A stretch of DNA of 64,000 bases from Tissierella sp. MB52-C2. Lineage in GTDB: Bacteria > Bacillota > Clostridia > Tissierellales > Tissierellaceae. Shown one piece after another: positions 19,100 to 27,659 of the stretch. Location of the stretch: contig NZ_CP133261.1 of assembly GCF_030931715.1 (NCBI RefSeq), forward strand, positions 2,086,643 to 2,150,642, in the 5' to 3' direction. Below the pieces are notes generated by a model, which saw nothing but the letters and a program-made list of their open reading frames with translations, did no database searches and was not told where the DNA came from. Made by a program: the position numbers and the translations under genes. The first letter of the stretch is position 1. Each line of letters starts with the position of its first letter.

Positions 19100-19993
19100 C
19101 TACAAATCTCCAGCTTCCTTATTATTCGGATCATATTTGAAAATGATCTCATCAAATTTTTGATTAGTTTTCACTGTATATTCAATAGAATTGCTATCTA
19201 CGAGCTTACCTTCCTTAAAGGACTTCTGTTCTTCTTTCAACAGTATGCCTGTTTCAGCGTCATACCAATATCCACTCTCACTCTTGAATTTATTTCCATT
19301 CTGATCAATGTCTTCATATATACTGAGTGAATACAATACTTTTTTGCCATTATAATCAATAGTTTTAAAATCTCCTGACAGTGCATTATTACTTAGTGTA
19401 AAAAATCCGTATTGATAAGAATTATTTACTAAACCTTTTTGTGTACATTTTGTAGTCTTTTTAAGGAGATCCTTATCAGTTTCATAATAATAATTTATAT
19501 CTTCATCTTTATTATATAATCTCAAGTATGCTAGTTTTCCAACATTATACTGCTCCCAACGATAATTACCATCTTGCCAGTATTCTTTTATAATGATTTT
19601 ATCAGCTTCAGTTCCTTCACTATTGATTACACTCTCTACATAAAAGCTACTACCACAGAAAGCATCAGATTTTCTGTTTAAATCCTTCATTATTGGTAAG
19701 TTTTTTTCAACTTTTTCTGTAAATTTCTTTATTCTCTCATCGTTAGCAAAATCTTTATTTTTAGCTATTTCCTTATTTAAGTTGTCAAGAAAATCATTGT
19801 ATCTTTTGTCTAAACCATCCTCTGTTTTTACACCATTTTCCATACTTGAATTATTAGCATTAACCTCTTTAGATGCAGTAGTATCATTTGATGTACCTTT
19901 ATCAACAGTTTTATTTGAGCATCCTGAAATTCCTATAGTCAGTATGACGGCAACTATTATAATTGAAAATATTGACTTTCTATTTCTTAACAA
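19100..19993 (-). CDS. lipoprotein with possible LolA/RseB-like domain
   Basis: The 297-residue protein has a signal peptide with lipobox TIGISGC, a low-complexity linker with many Thr/Asn/Ser, then about 180 residues of alternating beta strands. Strand pairs such as YWQDGNYRWEQ and TGILLKEEQKSFKEG resemble the LolA/RseB lipoprotein-sorting fold, but this is a weak impression. I choose TTG at 19993 because AAGGAG is eight bases upstream; the GTG at 20002 lies inside the binding site. It sits between tlpA-like and microprotein genes on the same strand. Confidence 0.75.
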   Translation of the reverse strand: MLRNRKSIFSIIIVAVILTIGISGCSNKTVDKGTSNDTTASKEVNANNSSMENGVKTEDGLDKRYNDFLDNLNKEIAKNKDFANDERIKKFTEKVEKNLPIMKDLNRKSDAFCGSSFYVESVINSEGTEADKIIIKEYWQDGNYRWEQYNVGKLAYLRLYNKDEDINYYYETDKDLLKKTTKCTQKGLVNNSYQYGFFTLSNNALSGDFKTIDYNGKKVLYSLSIYEDIDQNGNKFKSESGYWYDAETGILLKEEQKSFKEGKLVDSNSIEYTVKTNQKFDEIIFKYDPNNKEAGDL

Positions 19994-20049
19994 AACTATC
20001 ACTCCTTAAATCATATTATTAAATTTGTTTGTACTTCTATTTCCTTCTG

Positions 20050-20640
20050 CTATTTTAGTTTTTCCAATGCTTCGTCAATTAGTTTCATGTACTCTTCTTT
20101 TGTCCTTGCACCACTTATTATTTCCCCTACAACATCTCCATTGCTGCCAACCAGCAAGGATGTAGGAAAGCTTCCACATAATGACATGAAGTCATCATAA
20201 AACTTTTCATCAGGTACAATATTAGTGAATGTCACATTAGTTTTATTGAGGATTTCCTTAACTGCCTCTTCATTTTTCATTCCATCCTCAACTACTCCAA
20301 CTACATTTACACCTTTATCCTTTACTTCCTCATACAATTTTCCTAGATCTGGTAGTTCTGCCACACATGGTGAGCACCAAGTTCCCCAGAGATTGATAAG
20401 TGTAAGTTTACTATCTTTAAATATTTCACTGCTTACTTCCTTGCCATAAACATCTGTGGATTTGAATTGTGGTATAGTTTTTAGTGTCTCTAATGAGATA
20501 ATTTCTGTTTCTTCCTTTTCTGGAGCTTTTGCAGCCACATCATCTTTGTTCTCCGGCCTTTTCCCACATCCTACCATACCTGTACAAATGATTAATATAA
20601 TTGCAAAAACTGCACTCTTTTTTAAAATGCTATTCATCAC
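20050..20640 (-). CDS. TlpA/ResA-like thioredoxin lipoprotein
   Basis: The 196-residue membrane-attached thiol-disulfide protein has lipobox GMVGC (Cys25), an acidic linker and a thioredoxin fold with active site WCSPC (Cys89, Cys92) followed by AELPDL. The cis-Pro loop is in GSFPTSLLV. TlpA/ResA proteins reduce or oxidise thiols outside the membrane. Here it is first in a minus-strand run with a lipoprotein, a CXXC microprotein and a polyferredoxin, which could supply its electrons. No cytochrome c biogenesis genes are present. Confidence 0.9.
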   Translation of the reverse strand: MMNSILKKSAVFAIILIICTGMVGCGKRPENKDDVAAKAPEKEETEIISLETLKTIPQFKSTDVYGKEVSSEIFKDSKLTLINLWGTWCSPCVAELPDLGKLYEEVKDKGVNVVGVVEDGMKNEEAVKEILNKTNVTFTNIVPDEKFYDDFMSLCGSFPTSLLVGSNGDVVGEIISGARTKEEYMKLIDEALEKLK

Positions 20641-20930
20641 AATACTCCTTTCATGTTGATATCATCCAACTATTTTGCTATTTTCTTTCCATTGGACTGG
20701 TATGATTATATAAGGACCATGTATATAAAATTTATTTAATTTGTAAATAAAATGTATCATTTTTCATTTAACTTGAAGATTAGTATTTTTTATTGTCAGA
20801 ACTCCACTTCATGTCAAAACAATGTAAAGTTCTTTCTTTTACTTTCTCTATCTTCTATATTTTTAAAAAAGAAAGTATTATGCTATTTTTATCCTTTGGC
20901 ATATTCTAATTAGATAAAATCAATTCAACA

Positions 20931-21161
20931 TTATCCCATTTTCTTTTTTAAATTTATTAAAGGATGCTTAAGATAGGACTTCATCATATTAATCCCTGAT
21001 ACCTCAATATCTACATCAATTTCATGAGTAGAATTATAAATACAAGCCTTTAAATATCCAATTCTATGCCTAATCTCCTTCTCCCTATTAGCTGCTTTAA
21101 ATTTATTTACAGCGTGTTCTATTATAAAAAAGTTTAGATTCCCTACATCTCCTTTAAGCAT
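20931..21161 (-). pseudogene. fragment of a replication/DnaD-like protein C-terminus
   Basis: The 76-codon frame includes REKEIRHRIGYLKACIYNST and HEIDVDIEVSG. This resembles the conserved end of replication-initiator proteins of integrative elements (IxYLKxCIYNSxxE). It lacks the N-terminal domains. It follows the chimeric fragment with an 8-base overlap, so both look like debris of one deletion event. The family call is from memory and weak. Confidence 0.35.
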
Positions 21162-21549
21162 ATCTACAGGAATAATAGATAAGAACCTGCCCCTTCTGCA
21201 TAGTATCCATTTTCATATGACATCCTGCACATACTCCAAATTCAATCCGCCCATTGGTTTTTAATGCTAGAGCACGAGTTTCAACTAGTTCAACAGCATC
21301 ATGATGGGATAAAGTCAGCCTAAACTGAGCAGTAAAATCATTATATCTTTCTATTTCTGTCACAGCTTGTTTTAGTATTAAGGATGAACCTAAGCTAGTT
21401 ATTCCGAATAACAAAATAAATCTTCTCCTATAATAAATTAATTTTATTTTTTTAAATATCCTATTAACATGCATATTTAAATATGTTACGGTAAAAGTGT
21501 ATGATTGTTTTTTTGATTTATTGCGTATCTTATATAATCTTATGTACAA
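21154..21549 (-). pseudogene. chimeric relic carrying a DUF6323-like segment
   Basis: Residues about 57-103 (LILKQAVTEIERYNDFTAQF, then ELVETRALALKTNGRIEFG) match, as I remember it, the N-terminal part of the clostridial DUF6323 family. Directly after IEFG the frame switches to an unrelated Cys-containing tail (VCAGCHMKMD, IYYSCRYA). The first 50 residues are basic and also unlike the family. There is no ribosome binding site at the start. I read it as a deletion-fusion remnant. Confidence 0.45.
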
Positions 21550-21553
21550 ATAT

Positions 21554-21615
21554 AAAAAGCAATCAAATAATTACGCGAACAGTTATGTTCGTTTTTTAAT
21601 TATTTGATTGCTTTT
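21554..21615. repeat. nested perfect palindrome, terminator-like
   Basis: A 19-bp perfect stem (21555-21573 with 21597-21615) encloses a second 6-bp hairpin (CGAACA-GTTA-TGTTCG, 21576-21591) followed by TTTTTT. It could be a bidirectional terminator between hutD and the relic, or the core of an old element. Confidence 0.5.
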
Positions 21616-21686
21616 ATTGTTATTCTTGTATATCAATAAACAAAGACATAATATCTAAAATACACCAAATGCTCTTCTATGCTTAA

Positions 21687-22283
21687 TTATATATATACCT
21701 TTGCTATTAAAATATTAGCTGGATTTTCAGATCTTAGTTTTAGATTTAGAGTATTGTTATTAGATCTAACTAGAAGAGTCTGAAATGGGCTAATAGGATT
21801 TGTATCTCCCTTGATATCAACATATATCTCATTATCCCAAGCATATATAAAATAAAAAGCTTCCTTAAAATCAGAAGAAATTTCTTCTACCACTAAATGT
21901 TCCTTATCTATATAAATACTCTCAAGTTGTCCTTCAGCTCCATTCCTAAGCATCAAATTAAAATCTCTTGCCATACCATAACTAGTAGTATCTATTCCCC
22001 CATCAAATTCGTATACTTCAAAGGGCTTTAGATTGATATATTCTTTATGATTATGTGTTAATTTAAGCTCATTATCAAGTGGTGTGATAAATCTATTTAC
22101 CCCTTCTAATTTAGTAAACTCTGATTTTTCTAATTCTACTGTAGCAGAGCTTAATCTGAATTTAAAATTAAACTCCTTATAATTTGAACCTTCTGGATAG
22201 ATAAATAATTGAGTAGTCTTCCCTCCTGACCATTCCGCTGTTATATAGTCATCTTCTTTAATTAGTCTTGTCTTAATCTCCAT
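21687..22283 (-). CDS. HutD/Ves-family cupin protein
   Basis: The 198-residue protein belongs to the HutD/Ves family of bicupin-like proteins. Typical strings are AEWSGGKTTQLFIYPEG, FKFRLSSATVE, FEVYEFDGG and MARDFNLMLRNGAEG. HutD is linked to histidine utilisation in other bacteria, though its activity is unclear and no hut gene is nearby. I choose the ATG at 22283 because AAGGAG lies six bases upstream; 11 more codons are open before it. It appears to be a single-gene unit. The 285-base gap upstream has no gene, only the MerR-side terminator. Confidence 0.8.
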   Translation of the reverse strand: MEIKTRLIKEDDYITAEWSGGKTTQLFIYPEGSNYKEFNFKFRLSSATVELEKSEFTKLEGVNRFITPLDNELKLTHNHKEYINLKPFEVYEFDGGIDTTSYGMARDFNLMLRNGAEGQLESIYIDKEHLVVEEISSDFKEAFYFIYAWDNEIYVDIKGDTNPISPFQTLLVRSNNNTLNLKLRSENPANILIAKVYI

Positions 22284-22520
22284 TTTATTCTCCTTATTAT
22301 TTTGATAGTCTTGCACACCGATACATGGGATTTTATATTAAAATGCGCTGCTGCCTGACGTGCTGAAGAACTTATACTATGCATCTATTCTATAACAGAT
22401 AATTTGAAATCGCCACTATAAGTTTGATTTTTAACTGATAATCTTTCCAACCTATGCTGACGATATGCCACTACCCATTTTGTACATTACTTTTATTTAT
22501 ATGACATTTCTTGGCAATAA

Positions 22521-22558
22521 AAAAATCGTCCGTATGTTATAGCATACGGACGATTTTT
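22521..22558 (-). terminator. intrinsic terminator of the MerR regulator
   Basis: A perfect 16-bp stem (22521-22536 with 22543-22558) has a six-base loop and runs of A/T at both ends. It lies 12 bases past the stop of the MerR gene on the minus strand. Confidence 0.85.
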
Positions 22559-22569
22559 ATCATTTCATT

Positions 22570-23388
22570 TTATTTCTTTTTCACAGGGTAGCATACTTCC
22601 GTTACCCACTCTTCAGGATTCTGTGTTTCATAGGGACTGACATGGTAAATACAGAAGGACAAACCATTAAATTCATATCCATTATCTCGAATCCAGTTAG
22701 CTACAGCTTCATTCACCCCTATAACTTGGTCATAACTTCCCTTGTAAGTAGCTGATGCAATTTGAATAGGAGCAACGGTCTTAAATTTAACATTTTCAGT
22801 GTCCTCATAATTTCCACGCACCGATTTCTGAACTTCTACATCTACTCCGCTTTCCTTATACTCTCCATCATGAAAGATAGCTAAAGTATAGCATGGATCA
22901 CCATTTTGCATATGAAGAGATGCTGTTTCTTCCATGAGAATATTCCAAAGCATTCCTTCCTGATCATAGCTAGGAATTATCTTACGTACACTTGCCACAT
23001 ATCTTTCTGGAAGTTCTTTTAACGTTACATTATAATTCATTGTCTTATCATCCTTTCCAAGTCTCTGAATAGTAGTGTCAATAAGCAGTAAACGTCGATT
23101 GATTTCCTCCGCTTGTTCTCGAATTTCTGTCTGTTTTAACAATAAATATTCCTTTAGAGCCTGTGGATTTTCATAACTTTTCAGTATTTTAGAAATAGAT
23201 GTCAGGCTAAATCCCATGTCTTTTAGTGCATTAATACGGCCTGCAAGAGGCAATTGTGCTTCACTGTAATATCTATAACCTGTAAAATCATCTATACTCT
23301 CGGGAACAAGTAAACCAATCTCATCATAATGACGTAGCATTCTTATACTGATCATTGATAGTTTTGAAAAATCACCTATTTTTAACAT
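22570..23388 (-). CDS. MerR-family regulator with GyrI-like effector domain
   Basis: The 272-residue protein has an N-terminal winged helix of the MerR type (KIGDFSKLSMISIRMLRHYD, then EIGLL), a helical linker (about 75-110) and a C-terminal GyrI/BmrR-like ligand domain (about 118-272, ending PEEWVTEVCYPVKKK). BmrR/BltR relatives bind hydrophobic cations and activate drug pumps. No pump is adjacent, so it may regulate itself or a distant gene. A promoter with a 19-base spacer, typical for MerR control, lies just upstream. Confidence 0.92.
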   Translation of the reverse strand: MLKIGDFSKLSMISIRMLRHYDEIGLLVPESIDDFTGYRYYSEAQLPLAGRINALKDMGFSLTSISKILKSYENPQALKEYLLLKQTEIREQAEEINRRLLLIDTTIQRLGKDDKTMNYNVTLKELPERYVASVRKIIPSYDQEGMLWNILMEETASLHMQNGDPCYTLAIFHDGEYKESGVDVEVQKSVRGNYEDTENVKFKTVAPIQIASATYKGSYDQVIGVNEAVANWIRDNGYEFNGLSFCIYHVSPYETQNPEEWVTEVCYPVKKK

Positions 23389-23429
23389 TTATCTTACCTC
23401 ACATATATGTGTTTTTTGAGCTCAATTAC

Positions 23430-23460
23430 AGTATAAAGTATACCATAGTGTAAGAGTCAA
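23430..23460 (-). promoter_or_regulatory. MerR-type promoter with 19-bp spacer
   Basis: On the minus strand TTGACT (23455-23460) and TATACT (23430-23435) are separated by 19 bases, the overlong spacer that MerR proteins untwist. The spacer contains CTTACACTATGGTATAC. It drives the merR gene that starts at 23388. Confidence 0.7.
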
Positions 23461-23498
23461 CAAATAATTTTAAAATTATCTGTTGACTCTTACACTAT
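23445..23498. repeat. 54-base near-perfect palindrome over the merR promoter
   Basis: The arms 23445-23471 and 23472-23498 are complementary with one mismatch. The TTGACTCTTACACTAT element therefore appears on both strands back to back. Only the minus-strand copy has a matching -10 box. It may double as a terminator-like structure after thiE or as a bipartite operator. Confidence 0.75.
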
Positions 23499-23535
23499 AC
23501 TATCTAAATCAAATATACATCTCTAAAAGCAGTCA

Positions 23536-24171
23536 TTAATTTTTTCCTTTCTTAAATATACTTTTTAACTCCTTAGCCGCCTCTTTTATATCTGGTTGCG
23601 AAATAATAGCTGATACCACTGCAAGTCCATGGATCTCTATGCCTTCAAATTTTGGTATTGTAGTTTTATTAATTCCCCCAATCACCACAATAGGCAGTTC
23701 AATATGTTCTCGTATTCGTGCGAGTTCATCTATGGATGTAAGCTTTGCATCTGTTTTCGTACCAGTTGTAAACATTGCTCCGACACCAAGATAGTCCGCA
23801 TCCTCTGACTGCGCCTTTATTGCTTCTTCAAAGGTAGATGCAGATACACCAAGAATTTTATTGTCACCAATTAATTTTCTTGCAATGGTTGCAGGTATGT
23901 CACTCTGACCAATATGTACACCGTCGGCATCCACCGCCAATGCAATATCAATTCGGTCATTAATGATTAATGGAATCTGATATCTATCTGTAATTTCCTT
24001 TATCTTCATTGCTATTTCAAAAAACTCCAAAGATGAGCAATTTTTCTCTCTCAGTTGTATTACAGTACACCCACCTAAAATAGCTTGCTCTACAGCAGTT
24101 TCCAATTTTTCTGTACTCATAAGTTCCCTATCTGTTATAAGGTAGAGTGTATAATCAATATTTGGCTTCAT
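23536..24171 (-). CDS. thiE: thiamine-phosphate synthase
   Basis: The 211-residue TIM-barrel enzyme joins HMP-pyrophosphate to thiazole phosphate to make thiamine phosphate. Landmarks are [60 protein letters not shown] and [11 protein letters not shown]. It is the last gene of a four-gene operon and overlaps thiM by 17 bases. It is controlled by the tandem TPP riboswitches 3 kb upstream. Confidence 0.96.
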   Translation of the reverse strand: MKPNIDYTLYLITDRELMSTEKLETAVEQAILGGCTVIQLREKNCSSLEFFEIAMKIKEITDRYQIPLIINDRIDIALAVDADGVHIGQSDIPATIARKLIGDNKILGVSASTFEEAIKAQSEDADYLGVGAMFTTGTKTDAKLTSIDELARIREHIELPIVVIGGINKTTIPKFEGIEIHGLAVVSAIISQPDIKEAAKELKSIFKKGKN

Positions 24172-24979
24172 CTATCTTCGCCCTTTCTAGAAAATATGTG
24201 CTGTTCATATTTGATAAAGCATCAATAATGCCAATATGAAAACTACCTGTTCCCATTTCTCTAGTTTTTACAAAGGAAATATCACCAGCGATTCCCATTA
24301 AAGTAATTCCTATAACCGTTGCTGTATAATAATCCTTTGTTATACCACAGAAACTACCTACAAGTGCAGATGTCATACAGCCTGTACCAGTAACCTTGGA
24401 AAGCATTTTATGCCCATTGGCTATTCTAGTAACCCGAATTCCATCTGAAACAATATCTACCTCTCCTGTAATCCCCACAACACAAGAATATTTATTCGCC
24501 ACCGATTTCGCAATAGCTTCTGCATCATTTTTTTCATCTGCTTTTGAAGTATCAACTCCTTTTGTAGAAACACTTAGTCCAGCTACAAAAGAAATCTCTG
24601 ACAAGTTTCCACGAATTACATCTATTTTTACTTCTGAGAGAATTTTATATGTTGTTTTGTTTCGCAGTGAGGATGCACCTGCTCCAACAGGATCTAAAAC
24701 TACGGGAATATGAAGTTCATTGGCTTTTATTCCTGCCCTAATCATAGAAGCAACAGTTCGTTGATTTAAAGTTCCTATATTAATTACAAGAGCAGAAGAT
24801 ATTGAAACAATTTCTTCTACTTCTGCAACATCATCTGCCATAATAGGAGATGCCCCCATTGCCAAGATCGCATTTGCACAATCATTTACTGTAACATAAT
24901 TAGTGATATTATGAATAAGTGGACTTTTTATCCTGATTTCATGGAGTAAATCCGCACAAGCATTAGTTAGATAATTCAT
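24155..24979 (-). CDS. thiM: hydroxyethylthiazole kinase
   Basis: The 274-residue ribokinase-like enzyme phosphorylates the thiazole alcohol of thiamine for salvage. Motifs are [27 protein letters not shown] and the anion-hole/catalytic stretch [16 protein letters not shown]. It overlaps cytX by 17 bases and thiE by 17. With thiD, cytX and thiE it forms a pure salvage pathway. No thiC, thiG or thiH de novo gene is present. Confidence 0.96.
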   Translation of the reverse strand: MNYLTNACADLLHEIRIKSPLIHNITNYVTVNDCANAILAMGASPIMADDVAEVEEIVSISSALVINIGTLNQRTVASMIRAGIKANELHIPVVLDPVGAGASSLRNKTTYKILSEVKIDVIRGNLSEISFVAGLSVSTKGVDTSKADEKNDAEAIAKSVANKYSCVVGITGEVDIVSDGIRVTRIANGHKMLSKVTGTGCMTSALVGSFCGITKDYYTATVIGITLMGIAGDISFVKTREMGTGSFHIGIIDALSNMNSTYFLERAKIDEAKY

Positions 24980-26174
24980 TAATACTCCCAGCCTTTCTTT
25001 TATTTATAATAAAGCATATAAAGCCCATTGCTACCATTACAGGTAACGTGATTCCTATAATAGAGTTATAAGGCATAAGTAAACGATAAACGATAAATCC
25101 AATCACCCATAAAATTATGTTTCTTATGCTATGAGAGTGACTAGGGTCTATATCTTTTTTATGCAACAGAAAATAATCCACAAACAGGATGGCAAATAAG
25201 GGTGCAAATACAGAACCTATAAGATATAAAAAATTCTCATATTGGCTAATAGGCACAAACATAGCAAGTAATGAGCCTACGACACATGCAATAACAGCAG
25301 CAAACTTTTCATTTACCTTTTTACTTAAATTAGCTGTACTTACTCCTGCAGAATAAACATCGAGAAATGTAGTGGTAACTGTAGAAAATAGAACAATTAC
25401 AAGAGCAATCAAGCCAAGTCCTGCAGACATTAATATGGATGTAATATCCGATGTACCAGTGTAAATTGCTGCACCGAGTCCAATTACAAACATCACTGTA
25501 CTACCAACAAAATAACTTATTACACTCCACAAAGTACCTGTGATTTTCTTCTCCAACTTTCTTGTATAATCAGAAATAAGAGGAAGCCAAGAAAGGGACA
25601 TAGCTACATTAAGTTCAACCGCAGTACCAAAGCTCATAGCTTCTTCCACTACATTTACTCCACTAGTATTTTTGAAAACCGTGAAACCGAGAATAATTGT
25701 AAATATAAACAAGACCGTCATCACCACAGTATTTAATTTTGACAGATTTTTAATACTAATTACTACCCAAATACAAATAAGCAATCCAATAACTATACAC
25801 CATAGCTTTTCATTTTGATAGCCCCAAAGATGATTTGTAATTCCATCAAATGCCTTTGCCCCGTTAATAATCATAATTGCAGTCCAACCAAGAAGCTGTA
25901 ATATGTTAACCCAAGAGAATCCAAATGAACCATATTTACCAAAAGAAATACGAACAGATTCAGCGGCAGAAAGACCAGTTTTTGCACCAATCAGTCCCGC
26001 TGGAAAAAGTATAGCACCTCCAATTACATGACCAATAATAATAGCCCAAATACCTTGGACTAGTCCCAATGGAGCAAGTAAAGCTCCTGTCATAATTTCA
26101 GCAATAGATACCGCTGCACCAAACCATAATAATATTTGACTAAAGGTAGATACCTGTTGATTTTCATTTTTCAT
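24963..26174 (-). CDS. cytX: hydroxymethylpyrimidine permease CytX (NCS1 family)
   Basis: The 403-residue protein has about 12 membrane helices. The N-terminal GAAVSIAEIMTGALLAPLG and SWVNILQLLGWTAIMI are typical of CytX-type NCS1 nucleobase/HMP importers. The thi operon context supports HMP as substrate, feeding ThiD. Its ATG overlaps the thiD stop, and its end overlaps thiM. Confidence 0.92.
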   Translation of the reverse strand: MKNENQQVSTFSQILLWFGAAVSIAEIMTGALLAPLGLVQGIWAIIIGHVIGGAILFPAGLIGAKTGLSAAESVRISFGKYGSFGFSWVNILQLLGWTAIMIINGAKAFDGITNHLWGYQNEKLWCIVIGLLICIWVVISIKNLSKLNTVVMTVLFIFTIILGFTVFKNTSGVNVVEEAMSFGTAVELNVAMSLSWLPLISDYTRKLEKKITGTLWSVISYFVGSTVMFVIGLGAAIYTGTSDITSILMSAGLGLIALVIVLFSTVTTTFLDVYSAGVSTANLSKKVNEKFAAVIACVVGSLLAMFVPISQYENFLYLIGSVFAPLFAILFVDYFLLHKKDIDPSHSHSIRNIILWVIGFIVYRLLMPYNSIIGITLPVMVAMGFICFIINKRKAGSINELSN

Positions 26175-26995
26175 TATAAATCTCCTTTACTTTCCTTGAT
26201 GTTCAAACCATTTTTATATAGGTCATAAAAATGATGTGTTGGTCCATTACCCTTACCAATGTTTAAGGAATGCTCAATTGCTGTTGTAATATATTTTTTA
26301 GCCTGTTCTACAGCAACAGGCATAGACATACCATGTGCAAGATTGGATGCAATAGCCGAAGAGAAAGTACAACCTGTCCCATGAGTATTTTTTGTATTTA
26401 TACGCTGGGTTTCAAAATAATAAAACTCTTTACCATCATATAAAATATCCAGTGCATCTCCAATAGCATGGCCACCTTTAACAAGAACATTTTTACACCC
26501 CATATCATAAATAAGCTTTGCTGCTATTTTCATATCTTCTGTGCTTCTTATCTGAATATTTGATATCTTCTCAGCCTCTGGGATATTAGGTGTAAGTAAA
26601 TCAGCATAAGGTAGTACAACCTTGATTAATGTATCTATGGAATCGGGGTCCATAAGTGGGCAACCATTTTTCGCATACATTACAGGATCAATTACAACAT
26701 TACACGGCTTATATTGCTCAAGTTTTCTTGCTACTGCCTCCATACAAAGTTGTGTAGACAGCATACCAATTTTCACAGCATCAACTTCAATATCCTCGAA
26801 TACTGCATCAATCTGTTTTTCAATCATATCTGGAGTAACATCTTGTATATCGATAACACGACTTGTGTTCTCTGCTACTACTGAAACAATGACACTCATT
26901 CCAAATACTCCATGTGCTGAAAATGTTTTTAAATCTGCTTGTATACCAGCACCTCCACTACAGTCTGATCCAGCAATACTAAGTACCTTTTTCAT
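26174..26995 (-). CDS. thiD: HMP/HMP-phosphate kinase
   Basis: The 273-residue ribokinase-fold enzyme phosphorylates hydroxymethylpyrimidine twice to HMP-PP. Signatures are IAGSDCSGGAGIQADLKTFS, VVIDPVMYAKNG, VKGGHAIGDALDILYD and THGTGCTFSSAIASNLAHG. GGGAGGAG precedes the ATG. It is first in the thiD-cytX-thiM-thiE operon, directly behind two TPP riboswitches. Confidence 0.96.
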   Translation of the reverse strand: MKKVLSIAGSDCSGGAGIQADLKTFSAHGVFGMSVIVSVVAENTSRVIDIQDVTPDMIEKQIDAVFEDIEVDAVKIGMLSTQLCMEAVARKLEQYKPCNVVIDPVMYAKNGCPLMDPDSIDTLIKVVLPYADLLTPNIPEAEKISNIQIRSTEDMKIAAKLIYDMGCKNVLVKGGHAIGDALDILYDGKEFYYFETQRINTKNTHGTGCTFSSAIASNLAHGMSMPVAVEQAKKYITTAIEHSLNIGKGNGPTHHFYDLYKNGLNIKESKGDL

Positions 26996-27030
26996 TGAAA
27001 CTCCTCCCTTTATTCTTTATATAAAATAAA

Positions 27031-27064
27031 TTAGGGTACTTCTCTATATGGAGAAGCACCCTAA
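27031..27064 (-). terminator. terminator of the proximal TPP riboswitch
   Basis: On the minus strand a 14-bp stem (27051-27064 with 27031-27044, one G-T pair) with a six-base loop is followed by TTTATTTTAT. It lies between the proximal aptamer and thiD and is the expected off-state platform. Confidence 0.8.
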
Positions 27065-27084
27065 TCAAATACAATAATGTAAGT

Positions 27085-27170
27085 GATTTGCTTCCCTACG
27101 TTGGTATTAACCAACAGGTTCAAAGGGTCAGGTTTTACCTTCTCAACTATTTCTAGTCCCCCCGCAAACA
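27085..27170 (-). promoter_or_regulatory. TPP riboswitch, proximal copy
   Basis: The minus strand reads GGGGGGACTAG, GTTGAGAAGG, CTGACCCTTTGAACCTG, TTGGTTAATACCAACGTAGGGAAGC. These are the invariant TPP (THI-box) blocks. P1 is formed by TTTGC and GCAAA at the two ends. It is followed by its own terminator and then thiD. Confidence 0.95.
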
Positions 27171-27217
27171 TTGACTATATTCATTTTTATACTTAATAAC
27201 CCTATCTTAAATAATAA

Positions 27218-27249
27218 TAGGGTACTTCTCTACACAGAGAAGCACCCTA
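27218..27249 (-). terminator. terminator of the distal TPP riboswitch
   Basis: The same terminator hairpin as the proximal copy (stem 27237-27249 with 27218-27230), differing mainly in the loop bases. Confidence 0.75.
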
Positions 27250-27270
27250 ATCAAATACAATAACGTAAGT

Positions 27271-27356
27271 GATTTGCTTCCCTACGTTGGTATTAACCAA
27301 CAGGTTCAAAGGGTCAGGTTTTACCTTCTCAACTATTTCTAGTCCCCCCACAAACA
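27271..27356 (-). promoter_or_regulatory. TPP riboswitch, distal copy
   Basis: It is nearly base-for-base identical to the proximal copy, offset by 186 bases. I see one change next to the terminator-proximal linker and one in P1 that turns G-C into G-U. The two aptamer-terminator units are in tandem and in the same orientation. Beyond it, 27362-27620 is AT-rich with no feature I can support. Confidence 0.95.
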
Positions 27357-27659
27357 TTAACTATATTGAGTATATCTTATAATAATAACATAATCAAGGT
27401 ACAAAATATAATTTTATCCCTAACTTTATTTATAGACTGATTGCTATTTTCAACAATTATAGTCCTACTATCATCAGATATTAGATTTAAAAAATTATCT
27501 AAATAAGTATAATTACTCTTTAAGATATAATTCAACAATCACATATATAAAAATAATATACTAAATATATAATTTAATAAAACTTTTTCATCTATATAAT
27601 TGTCTAATAGATAGATAATAAAAATGAGCTCATATTTTATTCTCAAGGAGGTGGTTATA

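Noticed and set aside
22284-22520. Slightly GC-richer stretch upstream of hutD as a hidden gene
   Set aside because: Frames are short and closed on both strands; only the terminator at 22521-22558 is supportable.
23483-23513. Mirrored TTGACT element as a plus-strand promoter towards thiE antisense
   Set aside because: No acceptable -10 box at 16-19 bases, so no active promoter is supported.
27031-27356. Tandem repeats as a mobile or CRISPR-like array
   Set aside because: Only two units, each with all TPP aptamer blocks and a terminator; fully explained as riboswitches.
27624-27659. ATG start for the sigma factor
   Set aside because: No Shine-Dalgarno, and the perfect AAGGAGG lies downstream of it inside the frame; homology starts at 27660.
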